From assembly GCF_023715325.1 (NCBI RefSeq), contig NZ_JAMBNX010000005.1, forward strand, positions 248,001-312,000: a stretch of DNA of 64,000 nt, read 5' to 3'. Under the pieces are notes generated by a model. The model worked only from the letters and a program-made list of their open reading frames with translations. It searched no databases and was not told the DNA's origin. A program made the translations under genes and the position numbers. The DNA comes from Agromyces mediolanus (GTDB taxonomy: Bacteria > Actinomycetota > Actinomycetes > Actinomycetales > Microbacteriaceae). The first letter of the stretch is position 1. Each line of letters opens with the position of its first letter. Shown one piece after another: positions 17,614 to 25,210 of this stretch.

Positions 17614-18651
17614 ATGGCGGGGACTCGGGGAGGGCACGTGACGCCGGCGACGATCGTGGACGTGGCGCGAGCCGCGGGAGTATCGAAGACCACCGCGTCC
17701 GACGCCCTGCGCGGGCACGGACGCGTCTCCGACGCGACCCGCGAGGCCGTGCTGCGCGCGGCATCCGAGCTCGGCTACGCCATCAACCGTTCCGCGCGCT
17801 CGCTGCGCACCTCGATGACCGGGGCGATCGGCCTGTACATCCCCCAGGTGCTCTTCCGCAGCGAGCACTACCTCTCCTTCGTCTACGGCGTCGTCGACGT
17901 CGCCGCGGGCTTCGACTACGACGTCACGGTGATCGTCTCGGGCGAGGAGGCGCGGCCGAACTACGCGCCGCACGTCGACGGGCTCGTCATGATCGACCCG
18001 GCCGAGGGCGACGCCATGGTCGAACGGCTCCTCGCGAGCGGCCTGCCGATCGTGTCCTCCGAGCGCTTCCCGAGCGGGCAGCAACCGACGGGCGTGGTCT
18101 GGTCGGACCACGGCGGCTACACCCGGGTGCTGCTCGACCATCTCGCCGCGCACGGGGCGCACCGGCCGGCGCTCCTCGCCTCGGCGACCGTCTCCGACTG
18201 GTCGATCGGCATCCAGGAGGCCTACCTCGCCTGGTGCCTCGACCACGGCGTCGAACCGGCCGTCGCGGTCGCGACGTTCGGCACGGATGCCGCGCAGGCG
18301 CAGGCCGAAGCGGCCGCGCTGCTCGAGCGCGAGCCGGACCTCGACGCCCTGATCGGGGCGAGCGACGGCTTCGCCGCCGCGGTCGCGCCCGTCGTCACCG
18401 CGGCGGGCCGGGTCATCGGCGAGGACCTGCTGCTCGCCTCCTGCGTCGACAACAGCACCCTGCGGGCGATGCACCCCTCCGTCACGGCGATCGACACGAA
18501 GGGCGGCGAGGCCGGCGCCGAGTGCGCCCGGCTGCTGTTCCGCCTGATGAGCGGCGAGACCGAACGCGGCACCTCGATCGAGCTCCCGCTCGAGCTGCAC
18601 GTGCGGGAGTCGACCCAGGGGCGGACGGGCGGCCGCGGCGCGAGCGCCTAG
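17614..18651 (+). CDS. LacI-family transcriptional regulator
   Basis: DNA-binding repressor of 345 residues with an N-terminal HTH (ATIVDVARAAGVSKTTASDALRG), hinge helix region (YAINRSARSLRTSMTG) and a periplasmic-binding-like effector domain (from GAIGLYIPQV). ATG 17614 has GGAGAGGG about 9 nt upstream; GTG 17638 with GGGGAGGG is an alternative and matches the family start better. It closes the rightward operon 19 bp after the C45 gene and is the obvious candidate for the three CG-centred dyads between 8887 and 9066, so the whole island would be one inducible regulon. The inducer is presumably the imported compound. Confidence 0.9.
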   Translation: MAGTRGGHVTPATIVDVARAAGVSKTTASDALRGHGRVSDATREAVLRAASELGYAINRSARSLRTSMTGAIGLYIPQVLFRSEHYLSFVYGVVDVAAGFDYDVTVIVSGEEARPNYAPHVDGLVMIDPAEGDAMVERLLASGLPIVSSERFPSGQQPTGVVWSDHGGYTRVLLDHLAAHGAHRPALLASATVSDWSIGIQEAYLAWCLDHGVEPAVAVATFGTDAAQAQAEAAALLEREPDLDALIGASDGFAAAVAPVVTAAGRVIGEDLLLASCVDNSTLRAMHPSVTAIDTKGGEAGAECARLLFRLMSGETERGTSIELPLELHVRESTQGRTGGRGASA

Positions 18652-18654
18652 CCT
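18649..18654 (+). promoter_or_regulatory. -10 box TAGCCT of a probably leaderless gene
   Basis: Six nt separate it from ATG 18661; there is no Shine-Dalgarno. Confidence 0.5.
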
Positions 18655-18660
18655 GAACGC

Positions 18661-19140
18661 ATGGCATTCGCGTTGATCCGCTCGCAGTCGCGCGCGTTCC
18701 TCGAGCGGGCGGGCACGGCGGACGCGCGGATCGCCGACGCCGACCGAGCCGCCACCGTGCTGCGGGCCGACGTCGAACGGTGGTCCCGCTGGTGGCTGGG
18801 GCTGCTCGCGTTCACCGCCGTGTCGTGGTGGCTCCGGCTCCCGTACACGGAGGGCGGACGCCCGCGGCGGGCAGCGGGCTGGTTGCGGGCGCGACTCGTG
18901 AATCTCGAGCCCCGAGTGCTCGTCCGGCTCGTCTCAGGAACCCTGGCGCTGCTGCTCGCCGTCGGCGCGCTCGCGCTCGTCGGCCGCGACCTCGTCGTCG
19001 GCACCTCGCCGATGACGGCGGCCGCGCTCGCGGTCGGGCTCATCGCGCTCGCCTCGGCGCTCGGGCAGCTCGGCGGGGTGCTCCGCCTCGTCTCCGCGGT
19101 CGCCGAGGCGGACCCGCTCTGGGCGCGGATCCGCCCCTGA
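18661..19140 (+). CDS. Small integral membrane protein of unknown function
   Basis: A 159-residue protein I cannot assign. The N-terminal half is cytosolic and basic with one hydrophobic stretch (WLGLLAFTAVSWWL, about 46-59). The C-terminal half has two clear membrane helices (about 95-113 and 119-143). No catalytic motif or cysteine is seen. The -10 box TAGCCT lies 6 nt before the ATG and there is no SD, so a leaderless mRNA is likely. It stands alone between the LacI gene and the inositol-phosphatase-like gene. Confidence 0.7.
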   Translation: MAFALIRSQSRAFLERAGTADARIADADRAATVLRADVERWSRWWLGLLAFTAVSWWLRLPYTEGGRPRRAAGWLRARLVNLEPRVLVRLVSGTLALLLAVGALALVGRDLVVGTSPMTAAALAVGLIALASALGQLGGVLRLVSAVAEADPLWARIRP

Positions 19141-19166
19141 GCCGGCCCGCGCGGCGCGCAGCCGCG

Positions 19167-19172
19167 TAGCGT
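19167..19172 (+). promoter_or_regulatory. -10 box TAGCGT of a probably leaderless gene
   Basis: Seven nt before ATG 19180. The GGGAGG in between is too close to the start to serve as a normal SD. Confidence 0.5.
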
Positions 19173-19179
19173 GGGAGGC

Positions 19180-20004
19180 ATGACCTCACCAGCCGTCCCG
19201 ACTCCGGCCGAGCTTCTCGGCCTCGCCCGCGACATCGCCGTCCGCGCCGGCGAGCAGGCACTCGCCGCCCGACGTGAGGGGGTGAGCGTCGCCGCGACGA
19301 AATCCACCCCGCTCGACATCGTGACCGCCGTCGACCGCGACACCGAGGCGCTGATCCGTTCGCTGATCGCCGAGGTGCGGCCCGACGACGGCGTGTTCGG
19401 CGAAGAAGACGCGGCGCGCATCGGCACGAGCGGGCTCGAGTGGATCGTCGACCCCATCGACGGCACGGTGAACTTCCTCTACGGCATCCCGAACTGGGCG
19501 ATCAGCATCGCCGTCGTCTCGGGCGGATCCGACCCCGCGGGGTGGACCGCGCTTGCCGGCGTCGTCGTGAACCCCGTCTCGGGCGAGCTCTTCGAGGCGA
19601 GCGCCGGCGGCGGCGCGCGGCTCGCCGGGGCCGAGCTGCGCGTGAACGATCCGGTGCCGCTGTCGCACGCGCTCATCGGCACCGGGTTCGGGTACTCGGC
19701 GGAGGCGCGCCGCGCGCAGGGCGCCGTCGCGGCCGCCCTGCTTCCCGGCATCCGCGACCTGCGCCGACTCGGCTCGGCCGCCCTCGACCTGTGCGCGCTC
19801 GCGGCCGGCCGCCTCGACGGCTTCTACGAAACCGGATTGAACCCCTGGGACCACGCCGCGGGGGCGCTCATCGCGCGCGAGGCGGGTGCGCTCGTGACCG
19901 GCCCCGGCGGCGGGGCCGAGTCGAGCGAGCTCCTCGTCGCGGCCGGCCCGTCGCTCGCGCCGGAGCTGCGCGACGCGCTCGTCAGCGCCGGCGTGCCCGC
20001 CTAG
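19180..20004 (+). CDS. Inositol-monophosphatase family phosphatase
   Basis: Mg-dependent, Li-sensitive-type phosphatase of 274 residues acting on inositol-1-phosphate or a related sugar phosphate (histidinol-phosphate, NADP or fructose bisphosphate are known alternatives). The metal-binding motifs are complete: GEED (Glu pair), WIVDPIDGTVNF and GLNPWDHAAGALI. Start ATG 19180 is 7 nt after TAGCGT; a GTG at 19171 would add three residues. Its last 23 bp overlap the end of the convergent membrane-protein gene. The actual substrate is not visible. Confidence 0.9.
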   Translation: MTSPAVPTPAELLGLARDIAVRAGEQALAARREGVSVAATKSTPLDIVTAVDRDTEALIRSLIAEVRPDDGVFGEEDAARIGTSGLEWIVDPIDGTVNFLYGIPNWAISIAVVSGGSDPAGWTALAGVVVNPVSGELFEASAGGGARLAGAELRVNDPVPLSHALIGTGFGYSAEARRAQGAVAAALLPGIRDLRRLGSAALDLCALAAGRLDGFYETGLNPWDHAAGALIAREAGALVTGPGGGAESSELLVAAGPSLAPELRDALVSAGVPA

Positions 20005-20365
20005 GCGGACGCCTCGCGGAGGTGCGGCCGGCGGGTTCCGGTTCCGCGCCGGTCGGTCCGCTCTGCGGGTGCTCGGCAGCGCGCTGGCGACGCTCTTCAC
20101 GGAGCTGTTCGCGCACGCGGACCACGCCGCCGACCGCCGTGATGCAGAAGAACAGAGCGGAGAACGCGGCGACCACCGTCAGGGTCACCGCTTCACCGAG
20201 CTGCCGTGGCGCCGGGCCGCCGTCGCTCCAGATCGACACCGCGGCGATGGTGAAGACCGTCGCGAGCGCACCGAGGGGCACGAGCGTCACGACCATCCAG
20301 ATGATCCGGCGCCGGGCCGTTCTCGGTGCGGTGCGGTTCCCCGCGTGGAAGAGCGCTCCGGACAC
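19982..20365 (-). CDS. Small two-helix membrane protein, unknown function
   Basis: A 127-residue protein with two hydrophobic helices (IIWMVVTLVPLGALATVFTI, about 21-40, and LTVVAAFSALFFCITAVGGVV, about 61-81) and a long basic Arg-rich tail ending RRPPRRARRR. It starts at GTG 20365. Its tail overlaps the end of the phosphatase gene by 23 bp, so the basic C-terminus is encoded antisense to a real gene and may be drift-extended. A 21-codon leaderless-looking mini-ORF lies just upstream. No function can be given. Confidence 0.6.
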   Translation of the reverse strand: MSGALFHAGNRTAPRTARRRIIWMVVTLVPLGALATVFTIAAVSIWSDGGPAPRQLGEAVTLTVVAAFSALFFCITAVGGVVRVREQLREERRQRAAEHPQSGPTGAEPEPAGRTSARRPPRRARRR

Positions 20366-20368
20366 GGC

Positions 20369-20434
20369 TCAGTCCCCGTTCGGCCGGCGACGGGCCGGCG
20401 GGGTGAGGGCGTGACCGACGGATGGCGCGTGCAT
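20369..20434 (-). CDS. Possible 21-codon leader peptide upstream of the membrane protein
   Basis: ATG 20434 lies 7 nt after TAGGCT (20447-20442, minus strand) and the frame stops 3 nt before the GTG of the membrane protein. The peptide begins MHAPSVGHAL and ends in a basic RRRPNGD segment. It could be a coupled upstream ORF; composition alone does not prove it is translated. Confidence 0.3.
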   Translation of the reverse strand: MHAPSVGHALTPPARRRPNGD

Positions 20435-20441
20435 ACCCGTG

Positions 20442-20447
20442 AGCCTA
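20442..20447 (-). promoter_or_regulatory. -10 box TAGGCT
   Basis: Minus-strand TAGGCT 7 nt before ATG 20434. No convincing -35 is visible. Confidence 0.35.
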
Positions 20448-20570
20448 GGCGTGCTCGGCGCCGCTCGCGCGCCACCGGTTCCCTGGAGACGGCGCGTCGC
20501 CCGGAACGGCGGGGATACCGGCCGGACCGCCCGCCCGGTGGGTGGCGCGATCGGCGTGCCCGGGGTAGCC

Positions 20571-20586
20571 TTTACCAATCTGTTAC
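20571..20586 (+). promoter_or_regulatory. MtrA-like direct repeat (TTTAC-N6-GTTAC)
   Basis: TTTAC (20571-20575) and GTTAC (20582-20586) are separated by 6 nt. Read on the other strand this is GTAAC-N6-GTAAA, close to the direct-repeat motif reported for the actinobacterial response regulator MtrA. It is 17 bp upstream of an M23 peptidase, a known class of MtrA target. Confidence 0.5.
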
Positions 20587-20602
20587 CCGAGCAGCGCTCG
20601 GA

Positions 20603-21916
20603 ATGACGGCCCCTACGTCCGCCCCCAACGCCGAAAGCCCCTACGTGCTCGAGTCCCCCCTCGTGCCCGACGGTTCCACGCCAGGCACTCAGACCCCGTT
20701 GCGGTCTGAACGACCCCTGACCCGTCGAGAGCTTCGCGAACGGGAGCGCGCCGCCGAACAGGCTGCGACGCCCGAAGCGGCTTCGAACCCCGCGCCGGCT
20801 TCGAACCCCGTGCAGGTCCCCGTGGCGACCGTCGTCGACGAGGAGCCCAGCGGCCTCGAACTGTTCGACGCGATCATCTCCGGCGAGCCGGTGCCGGCGG
20901 AGGCCGTCGCGGCCGCTGCCGAGGCTGCGCCGGCCCAGGTCGAGGTGCACCCGGCCGCTCGGATCGCCGAGCCGCTGCCCGCACCGGCCGAGACTGAGCT
21001 CGCCGCCGCGGTGCCCGCGATCCCGGCGCCGAGCCCCGAGGTGCAGCTCAGCCGACGTGCCCGCCTCGGCGACGCCGAGCCGCAGCCGCGCTCGGGTCGC
21101 CTCGCCAAGGCCGCCGCACCGGCCGCCGAGACCCCTCCGGCGACCATCCCCGCGCCGCGTTCGGCGAACGCCGCGTTCGCGGGCCCGACGCCCGCACGTG
21201 CGCGTCGCAGCGGAGCCAAGCTCACGAGCCTCGTCGCGATGGGCTTCGCGGCCATGCTGGCCGTCGCCACCTCCGTGCCCTCGCTCTCGCTGCTGAGCTC
21301 CGACGACGTGCAGGCCATGGCGCTCACGGGCACCGACTCCGGCCGCCAGGCCGGCCAGACGTTCGACACCAGCGGCGACGCCATCGCGGCCACCCCGCAG
21401 CTCGGCCTCGAGTCGTACAAGTCGCAGTCGATCGCCGAGTACGCGGCCGCCGCCGGCATCCGCCCCGAGGCGACCTTCACGAACAACCCGAACGGCACCG
21501 TCCAGTGGCCCTTCGCCGTCGGCGTGCACATCGGCGACCGCTTCGGCTACCGCGACTGCGCCGGCTGCTCGAGCGATCACCACGGCCAGGACTTCAACCC
21601 CGGCCTCGGCGCCGACATCCAGGCCATCGCCGACGGCGTCGTCTCGCAGTCGACCGACAACGGCGGCTCACTCGGCACGGTCATCATGATCGACCACGTC
21701 ATCGACGGGCAGACCGTCACGAGCGTCTACGCGCACATGATCGAGGGCTCGCGCACCGTCGAGATCGGCGACACCGTGCACGTCGGCCAGACCATCGGCG
21801 AGACCGGCAACACCGGCATGTCGACCGGGCCCCACCTGCACTTCGAGATCCGCATCGGCGGCATCAACGGCACCTGGGTCGACCCGCTCGAGTGGCTGTA
21901 CGCCAACACCAACTGA
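20603..21916 (+). CDS. Membrane-anchored M23 (LytM-type) peptidoglycan endopeptidase
   Basis: Cell-wall hydrolase of 437 residues. A cytoplasmic Pro/Ala-rich region (1-205), a basic patch and a membrane helix (about 206-232, SLVAMGFAAMLAVATSVPSL) precede an extracellular spacer and a C-terminal M23 domain. The zinc motifs are intact: HxxxD in DHHGQDFNPG and HxH in GPHLHFEIRIGG. The cytoplasmic part contains LTRRELRERERAAE, an element often seen at the N-terminus of actinobacterial cell-wall enzymes. ATG 20603 has no strong SD. The MtrA-like repeat upstream suggests control by cell-division or envelope signals. Confidence 0.9.
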   Translation: MTAPTSAPNAESPYVLESPLVPDGSTPGTQTPLRSERPLTRRELRERERAAEQAATPEAASNPAPASNPVQVPVATVVDEEPSGLELFDAIISGEPVPAEAVAAAAEAAPAQVEVHPAARIAEPLPAPAETELAAAVPAIPAPSPEVQLSRRARLGDAEPQPRSGRLAKAAAPAAETPPATIPAPRSANAAFAGPTPARARRSGAKLTSLVAMGFAAMLAVATSVPSLSLLSSDDVQAMALTGTDSGRQAGQTFDTSGDAIAATPQLGLESYKSQSIAEYAAAAGIRPEATFTNNPNGTVQWPFAVGVHIGDRFGYRDCAGCSSDHHGQDFNPGLGADIQAIADGVVSQSTDNGGSLGTVIMIDHVIDGQTVTSVYAHMIEGSRTVEIGDTVHVGQTIGETGNTGMSTGPHLHFEIRIGGINGTWVDPLEWLYANTN

Positions 21917-21961
21917 GCCGGCGCCTCGGGCCCCGGCCCCGGCCCCGGCGTCGCCGTGGGC

Positions 21962-23722
21962 TCAGCGGGCGAGCCAGACCGTGGTGTCGGCGGGCAGGAT
22001 GCCGCGCGCCACGTCGCCAGAGGCGAGCAGCGGCTGGGCGGCGGCGGCCGTAGCGTGCTCGGCGGGCAGGACCTCGGAGAGCGCGACCGTGGTGCCGCCG
22101 GTGTTCGCGACGACCAGCACGTCGCCGTTCGTGAACGCGACGAGGTCGGCGGCGTCGCGGGTGTCGACCCACTCCAGCGCGCCGCTCGCGAGACCGTGCT
22201 CGCGGCGCAGGTGCAACGCGGCCCGGTACATCGACCAGGTCGAGCCGGCGACGTCGCGTTGGCGGTCGCGGGCGTAGTCGGCCCATTCGGCGGGCTGGGG
22301 CAGCCACGAGGCATCCGTCGGGCCGAAACCGTAGGAGGGTGCTGCGGCCTCCCAAGGGATCGGCACCCGGCAGCCGTCGCGACCGTAGCGCTCGCCGTTC
22401 GTGCGGAACCACGTCGGGTCCTGCCGGGCGTCGTCGGGGAGGTCGATCGCCTCGGGGAGGCCGAGCTCTTCGCCTTGGTAGAGGTAGGCGGAGCCGGGGA
22501 GGGCCAGCATGAGCGCGGTCGCCGCTCGGGCGCGGCGCAGGCCGGTGGCGGGGTCGCCGATGCCCGGGGTGCGGGGGCCGACGCCGTGGCCCTGCAGATT
22601 GCCGACGGTGAGCGCGAGCCGGGTGGGGTGGCGCACGACGTCGTGGTTCGACAGCACCCAGGTGGAGGGGGCGCCGACGGCGCCGAAGGCGGCCAGCGAC
22701 TCGTCGACGACGCGGCGGAGGGCGGGGGCCTGCCAGGGGGTCTCCAGGTAGGCGAAATTGAAGGACTGGTGCATCTCGTCGGGGCGCACCCAGAGCGCGA
22801 CGCGCGCGAGCGGATCGACCCAGGCCTCGGCGGCGAGGATGCGGTCGCCCGGGTAGCCGTCGAGCAGGGCGCGCCAGTCGCGGTAGATCTCGTGCACGCC
22901 GTCTTGCGCCCAGAACGGCGCGGCGTCGCCGGGCTCGGAGGAGATCTCCGGCTCGAGCGGGACGCCCGGCTCGGCGGTCGGGACGGGGCGCTCGGCACCG
23001 GGCTGGTCGTCGGCGAGGCCACCGGCCCCGCCCATGCTGCCGCCGTCGGCAGGCGGGGTCCAATCGGGCAGGCCCTCGGCCTTCACGAGGCCGTGCGCGA
23101 CGTCGACGCGGAAGCCGTCGACGCCGCGGTCGAGCCAGAACCGCAGGATGTCGCGGAACTCCTCGCGCACCTCTTCGTTGGTCCAGTCGAAGTCGGGCTG
23201 CGAGGAGTCGAAGAGGTGCAGATACCACTGGCCGGGTCGGCCGTCGGCCTCGGTCACCCGGGTCCAGGCCGGGCCGCCGAACACGGAGTCCCAGGTGTTG
23301 GGCGGCAGCTCGCCGGCCTCACCACGGCCGTCGCGGAACAGGTAGCGGGCGCGCTCCGGGCTGCCGGGCGCGGCGGCCAGGGCGGCCTGGAACCACTCGT
23401 GCTCGTTCGAGGAGTGGTTCGGCACGAGGTCGACGATGACGCGGATGCCTCGCGCGTGCGCCTCGGCGAGCATCGCGTCGAAGTCGGCGAGGGTGCCGAA
23501 CAGCGGATCGACGTCGCGGTAGTCGGCGACGTCGTAGCCGGCGTCGTGCTGGGGCGAGGTGTAGAACGGCGAGAGCCAGATGGCGTCGACGCCGAGCTCG
23601 TCGAGCGCCCCGAGCCGGGCGGTGATGCCCGCGAGATCGCCCATGCCGTCACCGTTCGCATCGGCGAAACTGCGGGGGTAGATCTGGTAGATCACGGCCG
23701 TCCGCCACCACTCGCTCGTCAT
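21962..23722 (-). CDS. GH13 alpha-glucosidase (oligo-1,6-glucosidase/trehalose-hydrolase-like)
   Basis: Retaining alpha-glycosidase of 586 residues releasing glucose from short alpha-glucosides in the cytoplasm. The GH13 regions are all present: region I DLVPNHSSNEH, region II GFRVDVAHGL (nucleophile Asp), region III LAAEAWVD (acid/base Glu) and region IV WVLSNHDVVRH (third Asp). The opening WWRTAVIYQIYPRSFADANGDG is standard for the GH13 alpha-glucosidase subfamilies. ATG 23722 lies 7 nt after TACAGT; GTG 23731 is a less likely start. It converges with the M23 gene. No sugar transporter adjoins it. Confidence 0.93.
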   Translation of the reverse strand: MTSEWWRTAVIYQIYPRSFADANGDGMGDLAGITARLGALDELGVDAIWLSPFYTSPQHDAGYDVADYRDVDPLFGTLADFDAMLAEAHARGIRVIVDLVPNHSSNEHEWFQAALAAAPGSPERARYLFRDGRGEAGELPPNTWDSVFGGPAWTRVTEADGRPGQWYLHLFDSSQPDFDWTNEEVREEFRDILRFWLDRGVDGFRVDVAHGLVKAEGLPDWTPPADGGSMGGAGGLADDQPGAERPVPTAEPGVPLEPEISSEPGDAAPFWAQDGVHEIYRDWRALLDGYPGDRILAAEAWVDPLARVALWVRPDEMHQSFNFAYLETPWQAPALRRVVDESLAAFGAVGAPSTWVLSNHDVVRHPTRLALTVGNLQGHGVGPRTPGIGDPATGLRRARAATALMLALPGSAYLYQGEELGLPEAIDLPDDARQDPTWFRTNGERYGRDGCRVPIPWEAAAPSYGFGPTDASWLPQPAEWADYARDRQRDVAGSTWSMYRAALHLRREHGLASGALEWVDTRDAADLVAFTNGDVLVVANTGGTTVALSEVLPAEHATAAAAQPLLASGDVARGILPADTTVWLAR

Positions 23723-23729
23723 AGCGCTC

Positions 23730-23735
23730 ACTGTA
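23730..23735 (-). promoter_or_regulatory. -10 box TACAGT of the GH13 gene
   Basis: Minus-strand TACAGT 7 nt before ATG 23722; leaderless arrangement. Confidence 0.45.
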
Positions 23736-23777
23736 CGCGACGGGTCCGACGGGGCCGTTCGGGGGAGCCGACCTCGA

Positions 23778-23807
23778 TTCGGTGGTGCGCCGCCGAGGTG
23801 CTATCCT
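23778..23807 (+). promoter_or_regulatory. Possible tRNA-Thr promoter
   Basis: -10 TATCCT at 23802-23807 with a weak -35 TTCGGT at 23778-23783 (18-bp spacer), 26 nt before the mature tRNA. Confidence 0.4.
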
Positions 23808-23833
23808 CGAACGGTTGCCGAACGCGGCGACGC

Positions 23834-23905
<72 letters not shown>

Positions 23906-23935
23906 CTGGTTCCCGGCTTCGGCCGGAGGCCTTGC

Positions 23936-24012
23936 GGCGGGGTAGCTCAGGTGGTTAGAGCACACGGCTCATAATCGTGGTGTCGCGGGTTCGAGTCCCG
24001 CCCTCGCTACCA
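23936..24012 (+). tRNA. tRNA-Met (elongator, anticodon CAT)
   Basis: A 77-nt cloverleaf with CCA encoded (24010-24012). Acceptor GGCGGGG/CCTCGCT (with G-T pairs), anticodon stem CACGG/TCGTG and loop CTCATAA, T-arm GCGGG-TTCGAGT-CCCGC. The paired G1 and the absence of the G-C run of initiator anticodon stems mark it as elongator. It is 30 bp after tRNA-Thr and probably cotranscribed. Confidence 0.95.
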
Positions 24013-24013
24013 G

Positions 24014-24045
24014 AAAGCCCGGAACTCATCGAGTTCCGGGCTTTT
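24014..24045 (+). terminator. Rho-independent terminator of the tRNA pair
   Basis: AAGCCCGGAACTC pairs with GAGTTCCGGGCTT around an ATC loop and is followed by TTTTC. It directly follows the tRNA-Met CCA and is the cleanest intrinsic terminator in the window. Confidence 0.95.
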
Positions 24046-24078
24046 CTCGTCGGCGGGTGCTGGCGGGGCGTCGCGGTC

Positions 24079-24351
24079 TCAGTGCTCCCGACCGAGGCGG
24101 GCGAGCACGAGCTCGTCGGGGGGTTCGACCTCGATCGCACCGTCCGCGAAGCGCACCACCGGCACCCGGGGGCCGCCGCCGAGGCGGGCGGCCTCGGCGG
24201 CGAGTGCAGCGTCGGCCTCCACGTCGAGGAACTCCGCCGGCACGCCGAGCTCCGTCAGCAGTGCCAGGGTGCGCCGCGTGTCCGCGCAGCCCGCCTTGCC
24301 GTACACGAGCACGGTGCCCGACCGCGCGGCCGGCGTCGTCGGCGTGCTCAT
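24079..24351 (-). CDS. Glutaredoxin-like small protein with a CxxT active site
   Basis: A 90-residue thioredoxin-fold protein beginning MSTPTTPAARSGTVLVYGKA. The redox site position reads GCADT, so only the first cysteine of a CxxC is present, as in monothiol-type glutaredoxins. The cis-Pro segment is PRVPVVRF and the fold ends PPDELVLARLG. It overlaps the SDR gene upstream by 4 bases (ATGA) and is the last gene of the BVMO operon. It may reduce a mixed disulfide or repair oxidised enzymes; a role in the catabolic pathway is not shown. Confidence 0.75.
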   Translation of the reverse strand: MSTPTTPAARSGTVLVYGKAGCADTRRTLALLTELGVPAEFLDVEADAALAAEAARLGGGPRVPVVRFADGAIEVEPPDELVLARLGREH

Positions 24352-25118
24352 CGGGCCGTGTACCCGCCGTCGACCGGCAGTACGACGCCGGTGATCCAGT
24401 CGGCCTCGTCGGAGGCCAGGAACAGCACCGCGTACGCGACGTCGATCGGCCGGCCGAGGCGACGCAGCGACTGGTGACCCGTCATCTGCTCCTCGTACGC
24501 GGGCAGGCCGCCCGGGAAGTCGCGGGCGATGCCCTCCACGAGCGGCGTGAGCACCGTCGAGGGGTTGACGGCGTTCACGCGGATCCCGTGCCGGCCGTAG
24601 CTGGCGGCGTCCTGCTTCGTCTGCATGTTCACCGCGCCCTTGGCGACGTGGTACGGGGTGAACTCGTCGTTGCCGAGCAGCCCGTAGATCGAGGAGAAGT
24701 TCACGATCGCGCCGCCGCCCCCGGCGAGGAAGTGCGGCACGCTCGCCTTCGTGGCGAAGAAGACGCCCTTGACGTCGACCGCGAAGACCGCATCCCACTC
24801 CGCCTCCGCGACCTCGTGGGTCGGTTTGTCCACGCCGATGATGCCCGCGCAGTTCACCAGCACGTCGAGGCCGCCGAAGGCCTCGGCCGCCGCGTCGACG
24901 GCGTCGCCGACCGAGCGCTCCGCCGAGACATCCGCCCGGAAGAACCGCGCATCGCCGCCGGCGTCCCTGATGCCCGCCGCGACCGCCTCGCCCGGCTCCG
25001 CCTGCGCGTCGAGCACGGCGACGCGCGCGCCCTCCTGCGCGAACAGCTCCGCCGTCGCCCGCCCCATGCCGGATGCTCCGCCGGTGATGACGACGCGCTT
25101 GCCGCTGACTCTTCCCAT
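24348..25118 (-). CDS. Short-chain dehydrogenase/reductase
   Basis: NAD(P)-dependent oxidoreductase of 256 residues. Cofactor motif TGGASGMG (13-20), NCAG, catalytic Ser in NFSSIYG and YHVAK (Tyr and Lys) are intact. An Asp after the second beta strand (VLDAQAE) favours NAD. Downstream of a Baeyer-Villiger monooxygenase, it most simply oxidises the secondary alcohol to the ketone that the monooxygenase uses, or an alcohol released after ester cleavage. It has about 90 bp of leader after the BVMO stop and a 4-base overlap with the glutaredoxin-like gene. Confidence 0.9.
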   Translation of the reverse strand: MGRVSGKRVVITGGASGMGRATAELFAQEGARVAVLDAQAEPGEAVAAGIRDAGGDARFFRADVSAERSVGDAVDAAAEAFGGLDVLVNCAGIIGVDKPTHEVAEAEWDAVFAVDVKGVFFATKASVPHFLAGGGGAIVNFSSIYGLLGNDEFTPYHVAKGAVNMQTKQDAASYGRHGIRVNAVNPSTVLTPLVEGIARDFPGGLPAYEEQMTGHQSLRRLGRPIDVAYAVLFLASDEADWITGVVLPVDGGYTAR

Positions 25119-25210
25119 TTCCGCTTCCCTCCTCGGTGAACGAACTGTTCGATCGATGCCTTCCGGGGCGGGGCGCCGGCCGATGCGGCCGAGCGCCCCG
25201 CCCCGGAGGA

